A stretch of 64,000 nucleotides of DNA from Nostoc sp. PCC 7524 (GTDB lineage Bacteria; Cyanobacteriota; Cyanobacteriia; Cyanobacteriales; Nostocaceae): positions 6,397,501 to 6,461,500 of the forward strand of contig NC_019684.1 of the NCBI RefSeq assembly GCF_000316645.1. The letters run 5' to 3'. Position numbers and translations under genes: made by a program. Shown piece after piece: positions 56,829 to 64,000 of this stretch. Numbering within the stretch: position 1 is the stretch's first letter; each line of letters opens with the position of its first letter. The notes under the pieces were generated by a model that made no database searches, was not told the origin of the DNA, and saw only the letters and a list, made by a program, of their open reading frames with translations.

Positions 56829-59546
56829 ATGGTACTTAATAACTCTGATGTAGCTAAAACCCTTCTTGATGTGAAATTGGAGGGACAAACCACATTCATC
56901 ACAGGCTTTGTTCCTGCTGGTGCAGCAGGAACAGTGGACAGTAATCAAACCGCTTTAGGTGGTCTATCTGGTGTTGTTTATGATGCAGTTAATAATGTTT
57001 ACTACTCGCTTTCAGATGCTCGCTCTGATAGTAATGGACTAGCGCGCTTTTATACTTTTACTACTAACCTAGATAATATTTCTACACCCCAAGTTACTTT
57101 TACTAATGCCACGCCTTTAAAAGATATTAATGGTAATTTTTTTGCAGCTAACAGCCTGAATCCAGAAGGTTTTGCTTTAATTCAAAATAGTACAGTTTTT
57201 ATCTCTTCTGAAGGCGAAGTTAATATCAATGCAGGTATTAAAATTGACCCCTTTATTAAAGAGTTTAATTTATCTACAGGACAGGAAGTGCGATCGCTAC
57301 CCATACCGACGAACTTTTTGCCAGTCATTGTAGATACCAATAATAGCGGGACAATCAATACAGGTGACACCCAAACTTCAGGCGTGCATAATAACTTGGC
57401 ATTTGAAAGTTTAACTATCACCCCTGACCAAAATACTCTATACACAGCTACAGAAACCGCTCTCTTCCAGGATAGCCCCCTAACATCCGACCGTATTCGT
57501 CGTTCGCGGATTATCCAATACAATCTAGTTTCAGGACAGCCAGAAAAACAATACTTATACATTACTGACCCAGCAGCAGAACTACCAACTCCTACAAGAC
57601 CACTGACTGGTAATGGTTTAGTGGATTTATTAGCAATTGATAACCGGGGTACATTATTAGCGTTAGAGCGTTCTGTATCAAGCGGAATTGCAGGTGCTAA
57701 TCCCAGCTACACGATTAAACTTTATGAAGTGAAGCTACAAGGGGCTACAGATATTAGTAGTCAGAATACTTTACCATCAGATATTGCTGCTATTCAACCA
57801 GTCCAAAAGCGACTGCTATTAACTCTCGATCCAAATAGTTCTGTTGGTAATGTAGAAGGGTTGGCTTTTGGCCCCACACTACAAGACGGTCGTCAGTCAA
57901 TTGTGTTGGTAGCTGACAATAACTTTAACACATCAACACAAATATTAATTTTAAGCGCACAAGTCAATACCATATCTGCAACTATCACCCAAAGTAGTGG
58001 TAATATCGGTGTCACAGAAGGTGGTGCAACTGACAGTTATACAGTTATCCTCACAAGCCAACCCACGGCTGACGTTACTATCACTATTAACCCTGACACA
58101 CAACTGACAACAAGTTCTACAACCCTCATCTTCACCCCTCAAAACTGGAATGTAGCCCAAATAGTCACAGTCACTGCTGTAGATGATGCTGTATTGGAAA
58201 ATACTCACACAGGCACTATCCAGCACACAACCAGCAGTAACGATTCCAACTACAACAGCATCAGCATTGCCAGTGTTAATGTCAACATCACCGATAACGA
58301 TCCCTCTCCCCCAACCATCCAAGGCACATCCTTAAAAGACATCCTCAAAGGCACAGCCGGAGATGACGTAATTGACGCTGGAGACGGCAACGACTACCTC
58401 ATGGGCAATGCCGGCAACGACATCCTTGATGGCGGCACAGGTAATGACTACCTATTCGGCGGCGCAGGCGATGACATCCTTATCGGCGGTGCTGGTGCAG
58501 GTTTTGACTTACTCTACGGCAACGATGGCAACGACACCCTCGACGGTGGGGAAGGTAACGACAACCTCGATGGCGGCACAGGCAATGATAGCCTTGTTGG
58601 TGGTACAGGTAACGATATCTACATTGTTGATAGTTTTGGTGACACCGTAGTTGAGATGGAAGGAGAAGGAACAGATAAAGTCAACTCCTACATCAACTAC
58701 ACACTAGGAGATTACCTAGAAAATCTCACCCTATTGGGTAACGCCACCATTGGTACTGGTAACACCGAAAATAACCACATCATCGGCAACAATGCCAATA
58801 ATACCTTATACGGTTTAGAAGGTAATGATTGGTTAATGGGTCAAAGTGGTAATGATAGTTTAGAAGGTGGCAATGGTAGCGATCGCCTTGATGGTGGTAC
58901 AGGTAATGATACACTCATCGGTGGTCTTGGTAATGACACTTACGAAGTAGATAGTATCAATGACGTAATTACTGAATCCGCAAATGAAGGTATAGATACA
59001 GTCATCTCTATCGTAGATTGGACTTTAGATGAGCATCTGGAAAACCTGAGTTTGGTAGGCAATCAAGCTATTGATGCTACAGGTAATGGTGCTGATAACC
59101 GACTGATGGGTAATAGTGCGGACAATATCTTGAGAAGTTTAGACGGTAATGACTATCTTTCCGGGGGAGCCGGGAATGATACACTCATTGGTGGTTTTGG
59201 TAATGATACCCTAGTCGGTGGTCGTAGTGCAGATATCTTTGACTTGTCTGGTGTTCTGTTTGGTGGCTTTGATACCATTGTTGATTTCAAACCCGGTGAG
59301 GATATTGTTCATCTAGATGCTTTTGAGTTTAAACTTACCGCAGGAGCATTAGATGCTAATTGGTTTGTCTTGGGTACGAGTGCGACTACAGAAAGTGAAC
59401 GCTTTATCTACAATCAAGCTAGAGGCGAACTGTTCTTTGATACTGATGGTGTTGGTGGTGCTGCACAGGTGAAGATTGCCCAGTTCTCCAATCGTGTAGC
59501 TTTGTCTAGCAATGATTTTGTTTTGATTGACTCGTTTTTAAATTAG
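56829..59546 (+). CDS. Large RTX-type secreted protein with phytase-esterase-like domain
   Basis: 905 residues. Residues about 20-380 resemble the esterase-like-activity-of-phytase family ([39 protein letters not shown]). Residues 385-495 are a Calx-beta/cadherin-like segment ([18 protein letters not shown]). From about 510 come glycine/aspartate-rich nonapeptides (GGxGxDxLx), in two main blocks separated by a [19 protein letters not shown] type unit. The C-terminus holds the DIFDLSG and [12 protein letters not shown] motifs usual in type I secreted proteins. It should be exported by type I secretion and bind Ca2+. No signal peptide. The stop codon overlaps a MITE. Confidence 0.88.
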   Translation: MVLNNSDVAKTLLDVKLEGQTTFITGFVPAGAAGTVDSNQTALGGLSGVVYDAVNNVYYSLSDARSDSNGLARFYTFTTNLDNISTPQVTFTNATPLKDINGNFFAANSLNPEGFALIQNSTVFISSEGEVNINAGIKIDPFIKEFNLSTGQEVRSLPIPTNFLPVIVDTNNSGTINTGDTQTSGVHNNLAFESLTITPDQNTLYTATETALFQDSPLTSDRIRRSRIIQYNLVSGQPEKQYLYITDPAAELPTPTRPLTGNGLVDLLAIDNRGTLLALERSVSSGIAGANPSYTIKLYEVKLQGATDISSQNTLPSDIAAIQPVQKRLLLTLDPNSSVGNVEGLAFGPTLQDGRQSIVLVADNNFNTSTQILILSAQVNTISATITQSSGNIGVTEGGATDSYTVILTSQPTADVTITINPDTQLTTSSTTLIFTPQNWNVAQIVTVTAVDDAVLENTHTGTIQHTTSSNDSNYNSISIASVNVNITDNDPSPPTIQGTSLKDILKGTAGDDVIDAGDGNDYLMGNAGNDILDGGTGNDYLFGGAGDDILIGGAGAGFDLLYGNDGNDTLDGGEGNDNLDGGTGNDSLVGGTGNDIYIVDSFGDTVVEMEGEGTDKVNSYINYTLGDYLENLTLLGNATIGTGNTENNHIIGNNANNTLYGLEGNDWLMGQSGNDSLEGGNGSDRLDGGTGNDTLIGGLGNDTYEVDSINDVITESANEGIDTVISIVDWTLDEHLENLSLVGNQAIDATGNGADNRLMGNSADNILRSLDGNDYLSGGAGNDTLIGGFGNDTLVGGRSADIFDLSGVLFGGFDTIVDFKPGEDIVHLDAFEFKLTAGALDANWFVLGTSATTESERFIYNQARGELFFDTDGVGGAAQVKIAQFSNRVALSSNDFVLIDSFLN

Positions 59547-59641
59547 ACATCTCCAGAAATTAAATATGCGTTTTCCAGAAACCTTGTAGAGATGTTCCAT
59601 GGGTAGGGATTCTCGTCTCTACATTCTTTTTTAGAGATGTC
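59546..59641. mobile_element. MITE copy 2 (96 bp), inserted in a stop codon
   Basis: Terminal repeats GACATCTCCA and (reversed) GACATCTCTA, one mismatch. TA duplication at 59544-59545 and 59642-59643. In reverse complement it aligns with copy 1 (14681-14767) over the whole length, including the GTAGAGA and AACGCATATTTAATTTC words. The first base of the element supplies the G of the TAG stop codon of the RTX gene; the empty site would read TAA. Confidence 0.85.
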
Positions 59642-59674
59642 TAATAGTAGACACCACTAACGGGATGCGATCGC

Positions 59675-61009
59675 CTACAATATTTGGCATTGCTCATCTA
59701 ATGTGAAGAAAGGATGTTCAGTATCTAACCATAAAACCTGTGCTTCTAACTGATCGCAGCACTCCCTCACTAAGCGTAAGCCTGCATCTCGTGACAGTTC
59801 CGTAGTGGTGGGGGTAAATTTTTGCAGAATCTTCGCTTCAATACTTTGATAGTGATCCAATTCTGCTCTGAGTTTGGTTAAATATTTTGCTCCTTCCCCG
59901 CCATCTTGGATAGCAAATTGCAACACTGAATCAACGTAAGCTTTGACTTGGGGATGTTTCACTCCCTCGGTAGCCGCAGCATACAATAACTCACCATTTA
60001 AATACTCAAAATCCGGCACTAAAAGTTGCTCGCCACTCAGTTCAAAGGTAGACACTGCTTGAGTTGGTTTAACTTGTAAATGGTTGCTTCTGACTCGGTG
60101 AGCTGCTTTTTCCAGCAGCGCAATCATGGCAATAATCACCGAGGGAAAATTACTATCTATACATCTAATTTCCACGGTACCAAGTTTGTTGAGGCGGATG
60201 GGATTCCAAGCTGATTTTAGTAAGCTTCCTCCGGCTGCTAAAAACTGGTGCTGCTCAATTCCAACTTGAGCCATTGCTTGCACCCAAGCATAATAGCGTT
60301 CAAATTGCTGCTCAACTAAACTTTCCACACTCTCAGCATAAGGTCTAAGTCCACCCACCGGTTGCAAATGGGTATACACTCCCTCCCAGCCGAAAGTTTC
60401 GCTACCCCGATAACGAATTGTGTGCGCCGCTAGTCCAATTGCTTCTCCTTCATAAAACGGACACGCCCGCCCCAGAGAAATCAATGCCGAATCACAAGCT
60501 GTAGCCAAGTTATAAATATTGAGTAGTTCCTCTCGCTCTGCCGATGTAGAGTTATAGGAGACTGCCACACGCGGATCAATTACTCCTGGCGGTACTTCTA
60601 AATGTATGTGTGTACCCGTACATTTACCAGCGTGTAAAAATCTATCGTAGCCGACAGTCCGCGCTTGGATGTGGTAATTGGGCTTATCGCGCATAACTGG
60701 CATGATGTGTAAGGGGTAGCTAGATAGAGGATACAGCCGTAAACCCATTTGTCGCGCCACAGATAGCGCCAATTTGAGATTGTTTAAATACGCTTTTGCT
60801 AGCTCTGTACCTGTGTCACCTGGCGGAGTGTTAATCTCCAGCATACACTTAACAAACTCTGGTACAAAGTATTGTGAGTTTAAACCTTGATTTGCTGCTG
60901 CTTGGTGGCAATTCTGCAAAAATTCATCGGCGCGATCGCTAATTTCACCTGTTTCATCTACTAAAAAAAACTCTTGCTCAAGACCGATGCGACGCTTTAC
61001 TACATCCAT
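59675..61009 (-). CDS. GCS2-family glutamate-cysteine ligase-like enzyme
   Basis: 444 residues. The N-terminus IGLEQEFFLVDETGEISDRADEF has the ExE motif; MLEINTPPGDTG supplies a further acid. HIHLEVPPGV is the second strand, and LGTVEIRCIDSNFPS holds the RxxD-like substrate region. It belongs to carboxylate-amine/gamma-glutamyl ligases (GCS2), which join glutamate to an amine using ATP. Glutathione first-step activity is possible; cyanobacteria use GCS2-type GshA. No membrane segment. A related but distinct enzyme is at 24423. Confidence 0.83.
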   Translation of the reverse strand: MDVVKRRIGLEQEFFLVDETGEISDRADEFLQNCHQAAANQGLNSQYFVPEFVKCMLEINTPPGDTGTELAKAYLNNLKLALSVARQMGLRLYPLSSYPLHIMPVMRDKPNYHIQARTVGYDRFLHAGKCTGTHIHLEVPPGVIDPRVAVSYNSTSAEREELLNIYNLATACDSALISLGRACPFYEGEAIGLAAHTIRYRGSETFGWEGVYTHLQPVGGLRPYAESVESLVEQQFERYYAWVQAMAQVGIEQHQFLAAGGSLLKSAWNPIRLNKLGTVEIRCIDSNFPSVIIAMIALLEKAAHRVRSNHLQVKPTQAVSTFELSGEQLLVPDFEYLNGELLYAAATEGVKHPQVKAYVDSVLQFAIQDGGEGAKYLTKLRAELDHYQSIEAKILQKFTPTTTELSRDAGLRLVRECCDQLEAQVLWLDTEHPFFTLDEQCQIL

Positions 61010-61117
61010 CTGTTTATTAAAATTAAATAGAAATTAGAGTATGAATTTATCACTTATTAGTTTATAAAAAAACGCGATTGTGTTATTTGCAAGATAAAAA
61101 ATTTAATAAAAATGTAG

Positions 61118-61141
61118 AGGGGTGCAAAACTTTGCACCCCT
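61118..61141 (-). terminator. Rho-independent terminator
   Basis: Perfect 11-bp stem AGGGGTGCAAA / TTTGCACCCCT with a 2-base loop (61118-61141). On the minus strand it is followed by CTACATTTTTATT. It ends the gene at 61187-61483. Confidence 0.8.
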
Positions 61142-61186
61142 AACCCATCTATATTGTCGCATCCTTTTGATCTCAGACAGTTTGTT

Positions 61187-61483
61187 CTATACCGTGGACA
61201 AAGCAGTTTCGACTAATTTTTTTAATTTCATATATGCTTCTGGGGCTGTCAAACAAGTAGAACTATTACCATCGGGAATACAAAATTCCCAACTATCTGG
61301 GTAGTAACGAATTACAAAGGAAGGAATCAGTTTTAACTCCATTGCCTTCTTGCCCAATTCTTCTGTTTTTTCTAATAAGCTCAATTCATCATGAAACAAG
61401 TAGCTACTCATAAGAAGAACACCGATATTTTGGCTCAAATTGGTAAGTAACAGGTATTGATCGAGTTTTTGGCTGATGACCAT
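61187..61483 (-). CDS. Small unknown protein
   Basis: 98 residues from the ATG at 61483; alternative starts are a TTG at 61492 and an ATG at 61408 (MSSYLFHDELSLL). The conserved-looking part has SYLFHDELSLLEKTEELGKK and, near the C-terminus, RYYPDSWEFCIPDGN and YMKLKKLVETAL. No membrane segment. It is followed by a strong terminator. I do not recognise the family. Confidence 0.65.
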   Translation of the reverse strand: MVISQKLDQYLLLTNLSQNIGVLLMSSYLFHDELSLLEKTEELGKKAMELKLIPSFVIRYYPDSWEFCIPDGNSSTCLTAPEAYMKLKKLVETALSTV

Positions 61484-61574
61484 CACCTTCAAAGCTGTTA
61501 TAAACAGAAAATGTGAGGATGTTGTGAGGAATACTACTGATTTCGGAAAAATTAGGGCCTGGGGAGGGGGAATT

Positions 61575-62936
61575 TTACGGGCTGGGAAGTAAATCTTGAT
61601 TGAGAAGATTTTTGCTGCCCAGTGTCTTTGGTAATTGTGACCCCAACGCTACAATCATGATCGTCATGTAACTAACAAGCGCCATCCATAAAATGTGATT
61701 ATTGTGTAGATACCATGCTGTGACAGCTAGGGGTGTAAAACCTAATCCGAAGGCTAAGAGAACGGCGTTACGGATAATTGCACCTGACTTTAAGCCGATG
61801 AAGTATCCTTCTAACATGAAAGCGATCGCGGTTAATCCTAAAAGCGGTAGTAACCAAATGACATAGCTACTAATGTGTTCATTAACTTCTGTATGATTAG
61901 TCAACAGACCAAATACTGTATCTGGGAAAATTACAGATGCGATCGCTAAACCGAGAGCAATCATTAAGCTGGTAATTATAGAAATAGCCAACAATGGGAT
62001 CATCTTTTCTGTTGTCCCTTTACCCTGAAAGTTGCCTGTCAAGGTTTGCGTTGTCATCCCTACACCTTGAATGGTGAACTGACTTAACAGCGCAATTTGC
62101 AACAACAACCCATTTTCTGCCAGGGTGATTGTTCCCATTGTGGCGCTCAAATTAGTAAAGATGGCATAGGTGGAAATCAATACTAAAAATCGCACCAAAA
62201 TGTTGGTTTTGAGAATAACAGTATCTTTCAAAGCTACCCAATCAAATACCTCTTGTAAGGCAGCTGCTACTTTTGCCCATTGAATGGTAAAGCACACCCC
62301 CACTAAACCAGTCACTAACGCCAAATACTGACTGATGGCAGTAGCTAATCCCGCCCCCATGCTTTCCCAACCCCATTTGACAATCATCAAATAATCCAGC
62401 AGCACATTAGAACCATTGCCAATTAGAGATATCAGCAGTACCAGACTATTCAGTTCTCGCCCCGTAAACCAACCAATCAATACAAAGTTGAGTAACACAG
62501 CCGGAGCTGCCCAAATTCTGGCATAGAAATAGTCAGTTCCCGAACTCTCAATTTCAGGGGAACCACTTAAAATCCAGAATCCCATCTTTTGGATTGGGTA
62601 TTGCAACAATAGGATCAATAACCCCAACCCCAGCGCAATTACAGCACTCCGTATCCCAACTAATAAAATAGTTTTGTGATCATCCAGCCCTACAGCTTGT
62701 GCAGTTAAGGCGTTCACGCTAGAGCGTAAAAACTTTAACACTCGGTAAAGATAGTCAAAGAGAATAGTTGCTAGAATAACCCCAGCTAAGTGACGGATGT
62801 CTGCTAAATGTCCCAGAAATGCAATATCAACAATCCCCGCTAAGGGAACCATCATGTTGGACAGCACGTTGATGCTAGCCATTTTATAAAAGCGCGGTAG
62901 GAAGTCATACTGGAGTGAAACTGCTGCAAATCGCAT
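61575..62936 (-). CDS. MATE-family efflux transporter
   Basis: 453 residues with 12 membrane segments. Features of the MATE/DinF group are ASINVLSNMMVPLAGIVDIAFLGHL at the start, NALTAQAVGLDDHKT and the middle IGNGSNVLLDYLMI repeat. Exports drugs or metabolites in exchange for Na+ or H+. It reads as complete. No clear partner genes. The downstream neighbour is rubrerythrin on the same strand, but 330 bases away. Confidence 0.92.
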   Translation of the reverse strand: MRFAAVSLQYDFLPRFYKMASINVLSNMMVPLAGIVDIAFLGHLADIRHLAGVILATILFDYLYRVLKFLRSSVNALTAQAVGLDDHKTILLVGIRSAVIALGLGLLILLLQYPIQKMGFWILSGSPEIESSGTDYFYARIWAAPAVLLNFVLIGWFTGRELNSLVLLISLIGNGSNVLLDYLMIVKWGWESMGAGLATAISQYLALVTGLVGVCFTIQWAKVAAALQEVFDWVALKDTVILKTNILVRFLVLISTYAIFTNLSATMGTITLAENGLLLQIALLSQFTIQGVGMTTQTLTGNFQGKGTTEKMIPLLAISIITSLMIALGLAIASVIFPDTVFGLLTNHTEVNEHISSYVIWLLPLLGLTAIAFMLEGYFIGLKSGAIIRNAVLLAFGLGFTPLAVTAWYLHNNHILWMALVSYMTIMIVALGSQLPKTLGSKNLLNQDLLPSP

Positions 62937-63266
62937 AAATTGACTGTACGAGAGCTATTAATAGAAATCGTGATTATTTCAGTTTAGGCGACAGTCCACC
63001 AATATAAAGTTTGATCATGGCTAAGTAGCTCAGTGTTAAAAATTATTGCTATGGCAAGGCAGGAGGCAGGAGGCAGGAGGCAGAAGGGAAGAGGGTTATA
63101 GCTTTGTTTACCTTTTTTAACTCAGTTTTGTTTTTTCCCACCGACTTACTTAGGGTGATGCTGCTGAAGCAAGTATTTTAACTGGTTGACAAAATTCAAT
63201 TCGTAATTTCTTCCAAAAATAACGCGAAGTTTTATACATAAAACTTCGCGTTATTTTAAGAGTATT
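62937..63266. other. Intergenic region with STRR and terminator
   Basis: Contains AGGAGGC heptamers (63058-63086), similar to those at 21752, and a very strong hairpin at 63216-63257 that ends the rubrerythrin gene. No gene is seen. Confidence 0.65.
63216..63257 (-). terminator. Terminator of the rubrerythrin gene
   Basis: Perfect 20-bp stem, AAAATAACGCGAAGTTTTAT and its complement, with a two-base loop (AC). It lies just after the stop codon of rbr (63267) on the minus strand. Confidence 0.88.
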
Positions 63267-63980
63267 TTAGGCGGCAGTTTTTTCTTCAAGGGGAATAAAA
63301 GTCTTTTTGGTAGCACCACAGATGGGACATTGCCAATCATCAGGAATAGCTTCAAAGGGTGTGCCGGGTGCAATACCAGAGTCAGGATCACCAGTTACAG
63401 GATCGTAAATCATGCTGCATTGTCTGCAAATCCATTTACGGGTGTTGGGATCGTCACTCGCCACTCTGGTTGTAGGTTGTCCACCGTTAATTACTTCTAA
63501 GGCTTCAGTGTAGCGATCGGCGTGGTAATTTTCGATAAATTTTAGTAAACCAAAACGGTGTGCGGCGGCGCGGAAGGTGTCAGCGTGTTCGCTAGATTCT
63601 TGCGCTTGCTTGAGAAATTCTGCGGCGGCGGGATTGTCGCGATCGCTTTGAGCAGCTGCGGCAAAATCAGGATACATTGTAGTGTATTCGTAGGTTTCGC
63701 CTTCAATGGCTAAAGATAAGCAACGAGAGACAATTTCCCGCTTTTGCTCATCAGTTAAAGCCTCTGGATTTTCTACAACCAGTTCTGGGTGTAACAACTC
63801 AAAATGAGCAAAGGCGTGTTCGGTTTCTTGTTCGGCGGTTTCACGAAACAGTTTAGCTAAATCTTTAAACCCCAGTTTACGTGCTACCTCAGCAAAAAAC
63901 AAATATTTCCGGTTCGCCATTGATTCGCCACCGAAGGCGGCTTCTAAGTTTTGCAGAGTAGTAAAGTTGGAAAGATCCAT
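63267..63980 (-). CDS. rbr: Rubrerythrin
   Basis: 237 residues. Residues 1-165 are a ferritin-like diiron domain with Glu/His ligands ([39 protein letters not shown] and [10 protein letters not shown]). Residues about 185-230 are a rubredoxin domain with two CxxC pairs: [12 protein letters not shown] and CPICGATKK. It reduces hydrogen peroxide with electrons from the rubredoxin part. In Anabaena a rubrerythrin protects nitrogenase in heterocysts; this copy could do the same. Monocistronic, closed by a strong hairpin. Confidence 0.95.
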   Translation of the reverse strand: MDLSNFTTLQNLEAAFGGESMANRKYLFFAEVARKLGFKDLAKLFRETAEQETEHAFAHFELLHPELVVENPEALTDEQKREIVSRCLSLAIEGETYEYTTMYPDFAAAAQSDRDNPAAAEFLKQAQESSEHADTFRAAAHRFGLLKFIENYHADRYTEALEVINGGQPTTRVASDDPNTRKWICRQCSMIYDPVTGDPDSGIAPGTPFEAIPDDWQCPICGATKKTFIPLEEKTAA

Positions 63981-64000
63981 AATTTTCGGATGCCTGAGAA

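Noticed and set aside
58372..58650. Alternative 92-codon frame inside the RTX gene
   Set aside because: It is a shadow of the Gly/Asp-rich repeats.

Overview
This window reads as chromosome from a filamentous, heterocyst-type cyanobacterium of the Nostoc/Anabaena group. The evidence is the many HIP1 octamers (GCGATCGC), heptamer-type short tandem repeats (CCCCAGT/CCCCAAT, GGTGACA, GAGTAAT) in many intergenic gaps, other interspersed repeats, the photosynthesis genes petE and psbV, a DevB/DevC-type exporter pair, and an AvaK-like PRC-barrel protein. The species cannot be fixed from sequence reading alone. No tRNA, rRNA or CRISPR array was seen. || Layout. 1-2.3 kb: the 5' part of an unknown gene and a ParB/DNA-methylase fusion whose catalytic motif is degenerate. 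2.9-12.3 kb: a co-directional envelope block with DevB, DevC (no adjacent DevA ATPase), an SDR epimerase, a GT2 glycosyltransferase, a DUF2141 protein, two tandem paralogous membrane GT2 enzymes and a GT4 enzyme, ended by a strong hairpin. Its likely job is assembly or export of a polysaccharide or glycolipid. 12.4-16.2 kb: small unknown genes, a broken IS5-family element, a MITE and htpX. 17-28.4 kb: cation/proton antiporter with a USP domain, aspS, an SLH protein, a PRC-barrel/DUF2382 protein, a glutamate-cysteine ligase-like enzyme, and ftsI with an upstream FtsL-like protein. 28.8-37 kb: a tiny lipoprotein, glgB, a nucleotidyltransferase-like protein, an alpha/beta hydrolase, a HugZ-like protein and a TnpB element with a probable omega RNA. 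|| 37-41 kb is photosynthesis-related: an HCF173-like SDR with an inserted CIA30 domain, plastocyanin (petE) and cytochrome c550 (psbV). 41-50 kb holds two sugar ABC permease genes (MalG-like and MalF-like) separated by about 7 kb that carries a heme/siderophore-type TonB receptor, its binding lipoprotein, an unknown membrane protein and an NCS2-type permease. 50-56 kb: SDR, DUF4383 protein, MtfA-like peptidase, and an unusual 841-residue fusion of a cNMP-binding-like domain, an inactive-looking NtrC-type AAA domain and a NapH/NosR-like membrane polyferredoxin. 56-64 kb: three 62-bp tandem repeats, a large RTX protein with a phytase-esterase-like domain, a second copy of the MITE sitting exactly in that gene's stop codon, a GCS2-family ligase, a MATE transporter and rubrerythrin. 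|| The most unusual items are the three-part fusion at 53.4-55.9 kb, the degenerate ParB-methylase, the nested SDR/CIA30 protein, the split sugar transporter, the MITE pair with TA target duplications, the 62-bp repeat array and the TnpB/omega RNA unit. Start codons were moved from the longest frame to an inner codon where a ribosome-binding site, lipobox or family start supported it. All functional calls are by reading motifs; no database search was run.
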